Shown: one piece after another, positions 52,499 through 61,551 of the stretch
How positions within the stretch are numbered: the first letter of the stretch is position 1
Layout: each line of letters opens with the position of its first letter
Assembly (NCBI RefSeq): GCF_003289955.1
Contig: NZ_QLZR01000001.1
Span: 496,001 to 560,000, forward strand
Direction of reading: 5' to 3'
Origin: Planococcus halotolerans
GTDB taxonomy: Bacteria > Bacillota > Bacilli > Bacillales_A > Planococcaceae
DNA length: 64,000 nt
The notes under the pieces: generated by a model
Database searches by the model: none
What the model was told of the DNA's origin: nothing
Seen by the model: only the letters and a program-made list of their open reading frames with translations
Translations under genes and position numbers: made by a program

Positions 52499-54898
52499 TT
52501 AAATATTCACTTCATAATTTCCGTTTATCTTTTCTGCTTCTTTTCCGTTTATAACTATCTTTCTTGAATTGTCCCCAGTCAGACAGAAACTGATTTTCTT
52601 GTACGGCAAGCTGTATGTACCTTGTACATCAAGCTTTATCTCAACCTTCTCAGCTGTCGATTCCATTGAAACATTTACCATTGTATGATTTTCCCGATAG
52701 TTTGAAGATACACCATCATCCTCGAATAACTGGTATGAAGAATTCCCATTTCCAGTGTGCGGATACAAGAGGAACCCTCTTCCCGCTTCATTTTTAGTCA
52801 AAAATGACGGGTCTATGTCGTTTATCGGTATAATGCTTCCAGCTTTGATCAGAAGAGGATTATATTCCAATGGCGCGGGCACTGTAACCGTTTTGCCGCC
52901 TTCATGCCATTCTGAAGTATGGAAGTTGTACCAGCCTCCTTCATTCGAAGGCAAATAAACATCTCTCTCCGTGCGTCCTTCTTCAACAACCGAAGCCACA
53001 AGCATGGATTCACCCAGCATAAAGTCATCGTTTTCTTCAAACGTTTTTTTGTCATGTCCGAAATCGTAAAATGTCGGGCGGATAATCGGCTCATAATTTT
53101 CATGCGCCTCGTACAGCGCTGTATACAGATATGGTGTAATGCGGTGTCTGAATTTCATCAGATTCCGGATATTTTCCGTGGTTTCTTCATACATCCAAGG
53201 GACATTGACTGTTTGATCATCGTTCCATGAATGCATTGTGAAGCGCGGATGGAAGATGCCGTTTTGTACCCAGCGTACTAATAACTCCGGATCTGGAGCT
53301 AGACCTGAGAATCCTCCGACATCATGTCCTACATTATAAATACCGGACATACTTAGTCCTAAGCCCATTTTTATATTGTATTTAAGCGATTTCCAATTCG
53401 TATAATTGTCTCCAGACCAAGTTTGCACATAGCGTTGCATACCTGGGCTGCCGGACCGGGAGATTAAATAAGGCCGTAAATGTGGAGCAAATTCTTTTTG
53501 TGCCTCAAAAGAGGTTTTCATCATAAGAAGCGGCTGAATAGAGCGTACTGTCTCAAACGGAAGTTCCTTGCCAAATCCGCTAGAGATTGCATCTGTCGAC
53601 CAAATTTCGAACTCATTATTATCATTCCAAGTCGAGTCAATTCCATATTCAAGCAATTGAGAAGTGACGTTTTCTTTCCACCAACTAATGGATTTTTCAT
53701 TTGTGAAATCAATATATGCCCCTACCTCATCCCAAAATTGGACCATTTCCACTTCTCCTGAACTATTCCGAATAAATATACCCTGCTTTTTCAACTCGTT
53801 AAAACGCGGATGACTTTTCAGAAGAGCAGGCTTGATATTCGCACATAAACGAACTCCCTTTTGATGATACTCATCGATAAAGCCCTTAGGGTCTGGAAAC
53901 TTGTCCCGATTCCAGGTAAACACGTGGCGTTTATCGCCAATCGAGGTATAACCAGAAGATAATTGAAAAGAATCACAAAGGATATCATTCTCCTCACAAA
54001 GTTCAATAAACCGCTTCAACTGCTCTTGAGCATCAGGAGCATCGGTGTATGTCATCGTCGATCCAGAATAGCCTAGGCTCCATTTTGGCGAAAAGATGGT
54101 TTTCCCGGTAAGCCAGGAATATCTTTTAACCACATCTTTCACCTTTGGTCCGGCAATGATGTAGTAATCCAAATCTCCAGCGAATGAATGGTAATACCGG
54201 TACCAGCCGTGGTAATTATCCATTTCGTTGCCCATATCAAAGACACTTTGCGCCATATTGTCATAGAAAATCCCAAAAGAGATATCCGATTGTGTATTTC
54301 GCGTGATATAGAAAGGAATATGCTTATATAAAGGATCCGTATACTGTGCATCATATCCCATCGGATCTACACTCAACATGCGATAGCGTTTGCCGTAGCG
54401 GTCCATATCACCGCTTTTTTCCCCTAAACCGAAATACTGTTCATCCTGCGTACGCTGAAGGTAATGGAAAATTCCATCGCCCAGCGACCCGTCAAAATTG
54501 TAAGCTTGTGTATTGCGATCGGCAGCAATCTGTTTAAGCTCTCCATCAGCTGCTTTGTGGAACCAGGTGGCTTTAAAACCCTCAAGATCGATTGAAAGTT
54601 TGAGCACTTCGGTTTCAATGCTGACAGCCTGGCCTTCGTTTGATAGTTGATAGGAAGGAAGCGAAAAAGGCGATAGGTCAAAGCGGCTTCTGCCCTCGAA
54701 TGGAACATCGTCCATTCCGGGAGCCACCAGCCAGGTCTTATCAACTTCCAACTCTTCACCTTTTGTCATCAGCACGCGGATCAAGTCATGCTCCAGTACC
54801 ATTACCTGTGCAACGACCACCGGGTTATCAAGCTGTAAAGTGATAATATTGTTTTCTTGTTTCTTTAACTCAAATAAATAACTTTCTTTTAAAGACAT
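52499..54898 (-). CDS. Glycoside hydrolase family 31 enzyme
   Basis: 799 residues, cytoplasmic (no signal peptide). An N-terminal beta-sandwich (about 1-250) precedes the GH31 barrel (about 260-600): SPKWSLGYSGSTMTY, the nucleophile D426 in STWNDNNE, SRSGSPGMQRY, and the acid/base D497 in TWSGDNYTNW. C-terminal beta domains follow, with LFEDDG near the end. GH31 enzymes cleave alpha-glucosides, alpha-xylosides, sulfoquinovosides or related bonds. Encoded after a TRAP transporter and before uxaC-uxuB, it likely cuts an imported uronate-containing disaccharide. The bond specificity is not readable from the motifs. Confidence 0.92.
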   Translation of the reverse strand: MSLKESYLFELKKQENNIITLQLDNPVVVAQVMVLEHDLIRVLMTKGEELEVDKTWLVAPGMDDVPFEGRSRFDLSPFSLPSYQLSNEGQAVSIETEVLKLSIDLEGFKATWFHKAADGELKQIAADRNTQAYNFDGSLGDGIFHYLQRTQDEQYFGLGEKSGDMDRYGKRYRMLSVDPMGYDAQYTDPLYKHIPFYITRNTQSDISFGIFYDNMAQSVFDMGNEMDNYHGWYRYYHSFAGDLDYYIIAGPKVKDVVKRYSWLTGKTIFSPKWSLGYSGSTMTYTDAPDAQEQLKRFIELCEENDILCDSFQLSSGYTSIGDKRHVFTWNRDKFPDPKGFIDEYHQKGVRLCANIKPALLKSHPRFNELKKQGIFIRNSSGEVEMVQFWDEVGAYIDFTNEKSISWWKENVTSQLLEYGIDSTWNDNNEFEIWSTDAISSGFGKELPFETVRSIQPLLMMKTSFEAQKEFAPHLRPYLISRSGSPGMQRYVQTWSGDNYTNWKSLKYNIKMGLGLSMSGIYNVGHDVGGFSGLAPDPELLVRWVQNGIFHPRFTMHSWNDDQTVNVPWMYEETTENIRNLMKFRHRITPYLYTALYEAHENYEPIIRPTFYDFGHDKKTFEENDDFMLGESMLVASVVEEGRTERDVYLPSNEGGWYNFHTSEWHEGGKTVTVPAPLEYNPLLIKAGSIIPINDIDPSFLTKNEAGRGFLLYPHTGNGNSSYQLFEDDGVSSNYRENHTMVNVSMESTAEKVEIKLDVQGTYSLPYKKISFCLTGDNSRKIVINGKEAEKINGNYEVNI

Positions 54899-54967
54899 AA
54901 ATTTCTCATCCTTTCACTATGAAACGCCATCACTAGCAATTCCCTTGCGAGATCAAGCTGGAAAATG

Positions 54968-56263
54968 TTAATAACCTAGCAAGTTCGGCAACAGCATGCT
55001 AATCGCTGGAATATAAGTAACTAAGAGGAGCACTACAATAATCGCCACGTAGAATGGAATGAGCGGCTTGATGACATCCTCGATATCCAGATTCGCAATA
55101 CTGGCACCTACAAACAAGGCACTGCCTACAGGCGGAGTTATATTCCCGATACTTAAGTTCATGACCATCATAATCCCAAAATGAATCGGATCCATATCGA
55201 AGCCGACGACAATCGGCAGCAGAATAGGAGTGAATATCAGGACCGCAGGCGTGATATCCATAAATGTACCGATGATCAACAGGAAGACATTCAAAATCAA
55301 CAGTAAGATGATCGGGTTGTCTGAAATTCCGATGATCAGATCACTGATGGCAGATGGAAGTCCAGTAAAGGCCATGACCCATGACATGACTGCTGAAGCT
55401 GATACCAGCAGCATAATGACCGCAGTGATTTCGACCGCTTCCATGATGATTCTCGGCAAATGTTTGATTTTAACGGCACCGTACGCCATAGATAAAATGA
55501 ATGTATATGCTACTGCGACCGCAGCCGCTTCTGTTGCGGTAAAAATACCCGCTAGAATTCCTCCGATGACAATGACGATCAGCATCAAACTGGGGATCGC
55601 ATCGAAGAACGTTTTAAAAGCAACTTTCATGCTGACTTTTTCAGATGTTGGATAGCCTCTTCTTTTAGCGATGACAAAGGCGACAACCATACAGGCCAGA
55701 GCCCATAACAAGCCCGGCAAATATCCTGCTACGAAAAGTGCGGCAACAGAAGTACCGCCGCTGACAAGAGAATAGATGATCAATGTTCCACTTGGTGGTA
55801 TGACCAGTCCAACTGGAGCTGAAGCAATGTTGACGGCTGCCGAAAATTTCGGATCGTAGCCATCTTTTTTCTGCAAAGGTCCCATAACCCCGCCAATAGC
55901 AGCCGCGGCTGCAACTGACGAACCGGACAGGGAACCAAACAGGGTGTTGCCAATTACGTTTGTATGAGCTAATGCTCCCGGAGCACGCCCAACAAGCACT
56001 TTCGCAAAATTTATCAGGCGTTCTGCAACCCCGCCATTATTCATGAGTATCCCAGCTAAAATGAAGAATGGGACTGCCAGCAACGTAAAACTATCAAGAC
56101 CTGTAACCAGCTTTTGGCTGGCTGTGAAAATGGCCATATCCAAAGGTAAAACGAGCAATATCGCTGCTAAAGAAGCGATGATTATACTTACTGAAATAGG
56201 TACACTGATAACGAGCATCAATGCAAATACAACCGCCAATACGATTCCTGCCTCTAACGCCAT
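54968..56263 (-). CDS. TRAP transporter large permease (DctM), system 2
   Basis: About 431 residues, DctM family: FTLLAVPFFILAGILMNNGG, VIGNTLFGSLSGSSVAAAAA, ASAPVGLVIPPSGTLIIYSL and GNITPPVGSALFVGASI. ATG 56263 is preferred because GTG 56272 would abut its own ribosome site. It is related to, but distinct from, the system 1 protein. It lies two genes after the DctP receptor and 70 nt before the GH31 gene. Confidence 0.94.
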   Translation of the reverse strand: MALEAGIVLAVVFALMLVISVPISVSIIIASLAAILLVLPLDMAIFTASQKLVTGLDSFTLLAVPFFILAGILMNNGGVAERLINFAKVLVGRAPGALAHTNVIGNTLFGSLSGSSVAAAAAIGGVMGPLQKKDGYDPKFSAAVNIASAPVGLVIPPSGTLIIYSLVSGGTSVAALFVAGYLPGLLWALACMVVAFVIAKRRGYPTSEKVSMKVAFKTFFDAIPSLMLIVIVIGGILAGIFTATEAAAVAVAYTFILSMAYGAVKIKHLPRIIMEAVEITAVIMLLVSASAVMSWVMAFTGLPSAISDLIIGISDNPIILLLILNVFLLIIGTFMDITPAVLIFTPILLPIVVGFDMDPIHFGIMMVMNLSIGNITPPVGSALFVGASIANLDIEDVIKPLIPFYVAIIVVLLLVTYIPAISMLLPNLLGY

Positions 56264-56276
56264 TAAGTCCACTTCC

Positions 56277-56786
56277 TCATTCTAGAATTTCGTCGGATTC
56301 AAACTGCGTCTCCAAATTTTTATTTCTTTTCTTATCCCGGAAATGTTCTACGATATGTATCAAGGCGTAAAACAGAAACAGTACTCCTGATACGATAATG
56401 CTCAAATACAAATATTGCGTAGGCAAACCCAAAGCTGAAGAGACTTGACCGACAGAATTCTGATAAGCTTGAGTGCCTCCATAGAGTAAAATCACTAAGA
56501 TGAACGCCAATACGATCAGTTCAACTAGCATATCAACATAAAATTTAAATTTTTTCGGCACTTTACGCGCAACAAATACTACCGCCAAGTGTTTTTTCTT
56601 GCCGTATGCATAGGCTGAACCCAGCATGGTAAGCCAAATTAAAGAGTAACGCAGAAACTCTTCGGATAATGTACTTGGCGCCCCTAACACGAACCGTGTA
56701 AAGACCTGCCAACAAGCCACTAAGACCATTGCCACCATCAAGGAACATGTCAAAAACGCTGTTATTCGATCTACAATATCTCTCAT
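56277..56786 (-). CDS. TRAP transporter small permease (DctQ), system 2
   Basis: About 169 residues, four membrane segments. A frame extends to 56867, but it would read through a large terminator-like hairpin. The ATG at 56786 (MRDIVDRITAF) has GGAG eight bases upstream and gives a normal DctQ length, so I use it. FTRFVLGAPSTLSEEFLRYS is the conserved region. Its charged C-terminal tail (KKRNKNLETQFESDE) lies in the cytoplasm. Confidence 0.9.
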   Translation of the reverse strand: MRDIVDRITAFLTCSLMVAMVLVACWQVFTRFVLGAPSTLSEEFLRYSLIWLTMLGSAYAYGKKKHLAVVFVARKVPKKFKFYVDMLVELIVLAFILVILLYGGTQAYQNSVGQVSSALGLPTQYLYLSIIVSGVLFLFYALIHIVEHFRDKKRNKNLETQFESDEILE

Positions 56787-56803
56787 TGGGGTTTTCTCCA
56801 TTC

Positions 56804-56862
56804 TAAAAAAATTTAGGGTCTCACCATTGCAGGATGTTCCTGCAAAAGGTTGAGACCCTATT
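56804..56862 (-). terminator. Intercistronic terminator/attenuator between DctP and DctQ of system 2
   Basis: TAGGGTCTCA(A)CC pairs with GG(T)GAGACCCTA (arms near 56814-56825 and 56848-56860), with an inner GCAGGA/TCCTGC stem. It is followed on the minus strand by AAATTTTTTT. It starts 11 nt after the receptor stop and ends before the small-permease ribosome site. It probably lets the receptor be made in excess of the membrane subunits. Confidence 0.85.
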
Positions 56863-56870
56863 TTCAATTC

Positions 56871-57902
56871 TTACTCGTTATAGCTTTGGAAATCTTCGAA
56901 ATAACGTTTGCTGTCTTCGTTTTCTGATTGGTAAGTTTCATGAAGCGGCGTTGCTGCATCGATGAATTGCTGTTTGTCGATTTCATAGAAAGTGACGCCC
57001 ATTTCCTCTGCATCGATAATAGCCTGGTCAATGGCCTCAGCCCAGACTGCTTTATGGCTTTCTGATGATTCAACTGCCGCATCTGTAATTGCCTGCTGCT
57101 GTTCTTCAGATAAACCGTCCCACATGCTGGTACTAACGATCAACACATCCGGTACATATTGGTGCTCTGTATATGAGTATGCTTTAGCAACTTCCCCGTG
57201 CTTGTTGCTCGTCAAGCCTGTTTCATTATTTTCCGCTCCATCGATAACCCCTTGCTGAAGAGATGTATAAACTTCACCAAAGGACATAGGTGTCGGTGCT
57301 CCGCCCATAGCTTCAATCATAGCGATGGATGTCGGGCTTTCCTGTACGCGGATTTTCATGCCGTTCATATCAGCAGGTGTTTCCACTTTTGTATCTGCTG
57401 TATAAATACTGCGCTGTCCGCCTGTATACCAGCCCATTGTGAAGAATCCTTCATCGCGTGTGTTCTGGAAGATTTCCTGTACAGCTTCGCTGTTGTCCAT
57501 TACATTGAAATAATGCTCTTCGCTCTGGAAAACGTATGGAAGTGAAAAGATCGAGTAGTTACTGTCGAATGATTCCAAAGCGCTGGCGCTGACTTTCGCC
57601 ATGTCAAGCGTCCCTGATTTCACCAATTCAATAACGCCGCGCTCGTCACCCAGCTGGCCGTTGGGGAACAACTCAATTTCCACACTGTCGTCCGACTTTT
57701 CTGCAGCCAAGTCTGTCAGTTCTACCAATGACGTATGGATAGGATGATCTTCTCCCTGATTATGAGCCAGTCGCAGTGAAACCGCTTCAGCTTCTCCGCC
57801 TACAGAGCTGCTGCTTGATGCACTGTCTTCTCCACAAGCTGCAAGCAATAACATAGAACTTAAACCTAATGATGCGATAGTAAAACCTTTTTTAAATTTC
57901 AT
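56871..57902 (-). CDS. TRAP transporter solute-binding lipoprotein (DctP), system 2
   Basis: 343 residues with lipoprotein signal LLLAACGEDS. DctP regions include FPNGQLGDERGVIELVKSGT, MKIRVQESPTSIAMIEAMGG with the carboxylate-binding arginine, SFGEVYTSLQQGVIDGAENN, and a long C-terminal helix. It is the first gene of the second uronate operon (DctP, DctQ, DctM, GH31, uxaC, uxuB). GGGAGG precedes its ATG. Upstream are a cre-like box and a perfect 18-bp palindrome. Confidence 0.94.
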   Translation of the reverse strand: MKFKKGFTIASLGLSSMLLLAACGEDSASSSSSVGGEAEAVSLRLAHNQGEDHPIHTSLVELTDLAAEKSDDSVEIELFPNGQLGDERGVIELVKSGTLDMAKVSASALESFDSNYSIFSLPYVFQSEEHYFNVMDNSEAVQEIFQNTRDEGFFTMGWYTGGQRSIYTADTKVETPADMNGMKIRVQESPTSIAMIEAMGGAPTPMSFGEVYTSLQQGVIDGAENNETGLTSNKHGEVAKAYSYTEHQYVPDVLIVSTSMWDGLSEEQQQAITDAAVESSESHKAVWAEAIDQAIIDAEEMGVTFYEIDKQQFIDAATPLHETYQSENEDSKRYFEDFQSYNE

Positions 57903-58079
57903 AATATATTTCCTCCCTTTTTATAATGCGGTCCTCAATTTACAGAAGGTGCAGCGATTGAACCCTCTTACTATATAACTGCAACTTTCTAATTTAGTCG
58001 AATCTTTCAAAATGCAGCCGGCCGGACAGCAAAAGAAAATTCCCTTCCGTGAAACAGTCAAGTGACTTCTCGCCTTTCA

Positions 58080-58093
58080 GGCAAGCGCTTTCA
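58080..58093 (-). promoter_or_regulatory. cre-like box upstream of uronate operon 2
   Basis: GGCAAGCGCTTTCA matches TGWNANCGNTNWCA at 12 of 14 positions, about 180 nt upstream of the DctP start. Confidence 0.55.
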
Positions 58094-58140
58094 TTTCGTT
58101 TAAAAAATTAAATGTCCTGCTAAATTTCTAACAACGTAAA

Positions 58141-58158
58141 AATAACAACGTTGTTATT
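58141..58158. promoter_or_regulatory. Perfect 18-bp palindromic operator candidate
   Basis: AATAACAACGTTGTTATT is its own reverse complement with a central CG, the form favoured by LacI-family repressors. It lies between the divergent TRAP operon 2 and the LacI gene. TATAAT sequences on both strands at 58178-58185 are possible -10 boxes. The rest of 57903-58352 holds no gene. Confidence 0.75.
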
Positions 58159-58246
58159 ACAATTTTCATATTAAAGTATTATAATTAAATAATCAAGCAT
58201 ATATTCAGAAATTTCTTTTTAACGAGTTTCAATATTGGAATTTTTT

Positions 58247-58285
58247 AAAAAAGAAGCTGTGTTTATGGCATTGCTTCTTTTATAG
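58247..58285 (+). terminator. Terminator-like hairpin in the LacI leader
   Basis: AAAAGAAGC and GCTTCTTTT arms (58249-58257, 58273-58281) with a 15-base loop are followed by a short T/A tract. It could be a leader attenuator for the LacI gene or a weak terminator. Confidence 0.35.
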
Positions 58286-58352
58286 GTCCAATGATATGGT
58301 AATAAAAAATTCGCATTAAAAATTAATGAAGGAACAGTGATGGAGGCTTACT

Positions 58353-59348
58353 ATGACAATAACAATCAAAGATCTTGCCCGTGTTGCAGGGGTCAGTTAC
58401 TCGACTGTGTCGAAGGCGCTTAACGACAGTCCGCTCGTAAAACCTGAAACAAAAAATAAAATTCTAAAAGTTGCGGAAGAAATGGGTTACGAACCGAATT
58501 TCGCCGCTCAGCGGCTGGTATCAAAGGAATCCAAAGTCATTGGTTTAATATGGCCGACATTGGAACGATTGGCGCCATCAAGTTTAGTATCAAACATTAA
58601 CGAGGAAATCACTAAGAGCTCCTATTCCATGATCCTTTCAGTAAATTCGATTCAAAGCTCGATTGAAATGTTCAAGCGGTTTCAAGTAGATGGTGTCATT
58701 CTTTTCAGTGAAGGAGAAAGCGAATCAACTGAGACTCTGTCCCTTCCGTCTGTCACATATGGTGTGGGGAAAAATAAATCTTATCCGGTTATTGATGTCA
58801 ATTACCAGGCAGCTATGGAAGATGCGGTCAACTATTTGCATCAACTTGGACACAGAAAAATTGCTTTCGTTGGAAACCTGACAACCACTGACGAGAGACA
58901 AATCGAGAAATCCATCGGTTTTCAGAAAGCTATGACAAAACTGGAAATATTCGAGGATGGCTGCCTGATCGACACTGAAGGTTTTGGCTGGTATGACGGC
59001 TATATGGCGACAATCCGATTGATAAATTCGCCTTATCAGCCAACCGCTATCATCAGCGCCAGTTACGATATAAGTGCTGGACTCGTACGCGCTTTGAGAC
59101 AGGAAAATTTTAATGTTCCGAAAGACGTTTCAGTGCTCAGCTACGATAATATTCCTCAAATGGCGAATATGGAAATTCCTTTAACGAGTGTCGGGGTTCC
59201 AGTGGAAGAAATTGCACAAGCTATGGTCCAAACATTGACGAAATTTATCAAATATCCGCAATCCGTTCCGCTTGTGCAAAGCTTAAAACCCGTGATTACT
59301 GAAAGGAGCTCTTGTGCTCCCGCAGAAAAAAATTTAATATCCGAATAA
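58353..59348 (+). CDS. LacI-family repressor 1
   Basis: 331 residues. The N-terminal LacI helix-turn-helix is TIKDLARVAGVSYSTVSKAL with hinge NFAAQRLVSK. The periplasmic-binding-like effector domain is at about 60-325. It is divergent from uronate TRAP operon 2, with a perfect palindrome between them, so it most likely represses that operon and itself. The inducer would be a uronate or uronate disaccharide (inferred). GGAGG precedes the ATG, and a bidirectional terminator follows. Confidence 0.92.
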   Translation: MTITIKDLARVAGVSYSTVSKALNDSPLVKPETKNKILKVAEEMGYEPNFAAQRLVSKESKVIGLIWPTLERLAPSSLVSNINEEITKSSYSMILSVNSIQSSIEMFKRFQVDGVILFSEGESESTETLSLPSVTYGVGKNKSYPVIDVNYQAAMEDAVNYLHQLGHRKIAFVGNLTTTDERQIEKSIGFQKAMTKLEIFEDGCLIDTEGFGWYDGYMATIRLINSPYQPTAIISASYDISAGLVRALRQENFNVPKDVSVLSYDNIPQMANMEIPLTSVGVPVEEIAQAMVQTLTKFIKYPQSVPLVQSLKPVITERSSCAPAEKNLISE

Positions 59349-59400
59349 AAATAAGACTGTGGGCTTCCCGTAAAACCGGAAAATCACAGTCTTATTTATT
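59346..59400. terminator. Bidirectional terminator between the two LacI genes
   Basis: AAATAAGACTGTG (59349-59361) and CACAGTCTTATTT (59385-59397) form a long stem with an inner CTTCC/GGAA pairing. The A/T ends suit both strands. Confidence 0.88.
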
Positions 59401-59423
59401 GCTTGCATTTCGATTTTGCCGCT

Positions 59424-60428
59424 TCAGCAAGAATGCCTGTCTATCAAGTTAGGCTGCATGCGATGGACGGTCGGGCTTCCGCCTTCTTTTTGCCCATTGA
59501 TTTTTTTGAGAAGCAATTCCGCTGCAAGATTGGCCATTTCAATTTTTGGCTGTTCCACAACTGTAATAGGTGGGGTGAAGAATGCAGCAAAAGGAACTTC
59601 GTCAATTCCGATTACCGCTACGTCATCCGGAATAGAAAGATTTTTCTCTTTTATATATTTCAGCACTTCCACCAGCACAATATCATTGGCTGCCAAAATA
59701 GCTTCCGGAGGCGCATCCATTTCGAATAACTCCCTCAATACATCTTGAAGATGTTCTGCATCCGCCGTTTTGATATAGTCCTCCCGTACTGGGAGGCTGT
59801 ATTTTTGAAGTGCTTGCCGATAACCTTCTATCCGCTCTATGCGCGGACTGATGTTTCTGATGACAGACGTGGTAATGATAGAGATTTTTCTGTAATTCCC
59901 CGCTGTCAATCTATCAACAGCCAGTTCAGCAGCCTTGTGGTTATCAAGCATTATGGTATCGATCGCCTGCGCATCCACTTTTCGGTCCATGAAAACAATC
60001 GGAAAATCCCTATCCTTCATCTGCTCGTATAAATCCAGATTTTCACCTGTGGGAAATATAATGAGTCCATCGACTTGTTTGGCCAGCAACATTTCGATAT
60101 AGTTCCGCTCTTTTTCCGGATCATCATCCGCATTGCAGATAATCGTGTGAAATCCCTGTTTATTGAATTCGGTTTCCAGGGTCCTGATGATATGTGTGGA
60201 AAAAGAGTGGAGAATATTCGCGACGATGACTCCGACCGTATAAGTAGCCTTTTGTTTAAGGCTCCTGGCTACGCTGTTCGGATGGTAATTCAATTCCTCA
60301 ATCGCCGCTTCTATCCGCTTCCTGGTATTTTCACTCATATATTCATACCGCTTGTTCAGATACTGGGAAACTGTACTTTTAGAAGTTTTTGCGTGCTCAG
60401 CCACATCGGCCATCGTTACATTTTTCAT
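59424..60428 (-). CDS. kdgR: LacI-family repressor 2, KdgR-like
   Basis: 334 residues: helix-turn-helix TMADVAEHAKTSKSTVSQYL, hinge NSVARSLKQKATYTVGVIVA, and a ligand-binding domain with VDGLIIFPTG, ILAANDIVLVEVLKYI and VIGIDEVPFAAFF. It is the last gene of the kdgK-kdgA-uxuA transcript, an arrangement like B. subtilis kdgRKAT, where KdgR is also LacI-type. The likely operator is the imperfect palindrome at 63174-63195 in front of kdgK. 2-keto-3-deoxygluconate is the expected inducer. Confidence 0.88.
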   Translation of the reverse strand: MKNVTMADVAEHAKTSKSTVSQYLNKRYEYMSENTRKRIEAAIEELNYHPNSVARSLKQKATYTVGVIVANILHSFSTHIIRTLETEFNKQGFHTIICNADDDPEKERNYIEMLLAKQVDGLIIFPTGENLDLYEQMKDRDFPIVFMDRKVDAQAIDTIMLDNHKAAELAVDRLTAGNYRKISIITTSVIRNISPRIERIEGYRQALQKYSLPVREDYIKTADAEHLQDVLRELFEMDAPPEAILAANDIVLVEVLKYIKEKNLSIPDDVAVIGIDEVPFAAFFTPPITVVEQPKIEMANLAAELLLKKINGQKEGGSPTVHRMQPNLIDRHSC

Positions 60429-60461
60429 CGTTGATCAAACTCCTGAAAAACAAGATTGACG

Positions 60462-61538
60462 TTAGAGTGCATTTTCATTTTTCGTTGTTTCATATGCATC
60501 CCATAACCCCAGCAAATACATGATTCCAAGCGCCCGGTCGTAAAGCCCGTAACCAGGACGGCAAACTTCTCCCCAAATATGGCGGCCATGGTCAGGGCGC
60601 ACATAGCCAGTATAGTTCTGGTCATGTAATTCTTTGACGACACCTTTAATGTCGATTGAACCGTCCTGAGTGTAATGGGACGTTTCTGTGAAATCACCGT
60701 TATCGTAGATTTGTACGTTGCGTATATGCGCAAACGGTGAACGGTTCGCATATTTTTTGGCTACAGCTACCATGTCATTCTTTTTACTCGCGCCCATTGA
60801 ACCCGTGCACATCGTAAATGCATTGGATGGTGAATCGGAGATTTCGATCAATTTTTCATAACTTGCTGCTCCTGTTATGATACGAGGCAGCCCGAAAATC
60901 GAAAACGGCGGGTCATCCGGATGGATGGCCATCTTAATGCCGGCTTCTTCTGCCACCGGCAAGATTTCTTTCAGGAATGTCTCCAGATTTGCCCATAGTT
61001 TCTCTTCATCGACTTCTTTATAGGCGTCGAATAGTTCCGTGATGCGGTCCAGTTTTTCAGGTTCCCAGCCCGGCAGCGTCAAGTCAGATGCTTCACTGAC
61101 TGTGCGGATCAACTCTTTCGGATCGGCGTTCAGCACTTTCGCATTTTCAAAGAAAAGCGCGGTCGAACCGTCCTCCAGCGGATGGAACATCTCTGTGCGG
61201 GTCCAGTCGAAAATAGGCATGAAATTATAGCAGATCACTTTGACGCCGAATTCCGCCAGATTGCGGATCGATTCTTTGTAATTTTCAATATAGCGGGCGC
61301 TGTCCGCATTGCCAAGCTTGATGGATTCGTGGACGTTGACGCTCTCCACAACATCGGCATGGAAGCCATGTGATTCAATATAAGCGACTTCCTTTTCAAT
61401 TTCCTCTTTTGTCCAGACTTCTCCTGCCGGTTTATCGTGAAGTGCCCAGACAATCCCTTTGACTCCTGGAATTTGTTTTATATGTTCCAATGTGACCGTA
61501 TCATTGCCTTGGCCATACCAGCGAAATGTCATATTCAT
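60462..61538 (-). CDS. uxuA: D-mannonate dehydratase, copy 2
   Basis: 358 residues and paralogous along its whole length to 43024-44103: [73 protein letters not shown] and [13 protein letters not shown]. It produces KDG, the substrate of the kinase in the same transcript. AAAGGAGG precedes its ATG. It is encoded between kdgA and the KdgR-like gene. Confidence 0.95.
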   Translation of the reverse strand: MNMTFRWYGQGNDTVTLEHIKQIPGVKGIVWALHDKPAGEVWTKEEIEKEVAYIESHGFHADVVESVNVHESIKLGNADSARYIENYKESIRNLAEFGVKVICYNFMPIFDWTRTEMFHPLEDGSTALFFENAKVLNADPKELIRTVSEASDLTLPGWEPEKLDRITELFDAYKEVDEEKLWANLETFLKEILPVAEEAGIKMAIHPDDPPFSIFGLPRIITGAASYEKLIEISDSPSNAFTMCTGSMGASKKNDMVAVAKKYANRSPFAHIRNVQIYDNGDFTETSHYTQDGSIDIKGVVKELHDQNYTGYVRPDHGRHIWGEVCRPGYGLYDRALGIMYLLGLWDAYETTKNENAL

Positions 61539-61551
61539 GAATGTTCCTCCT

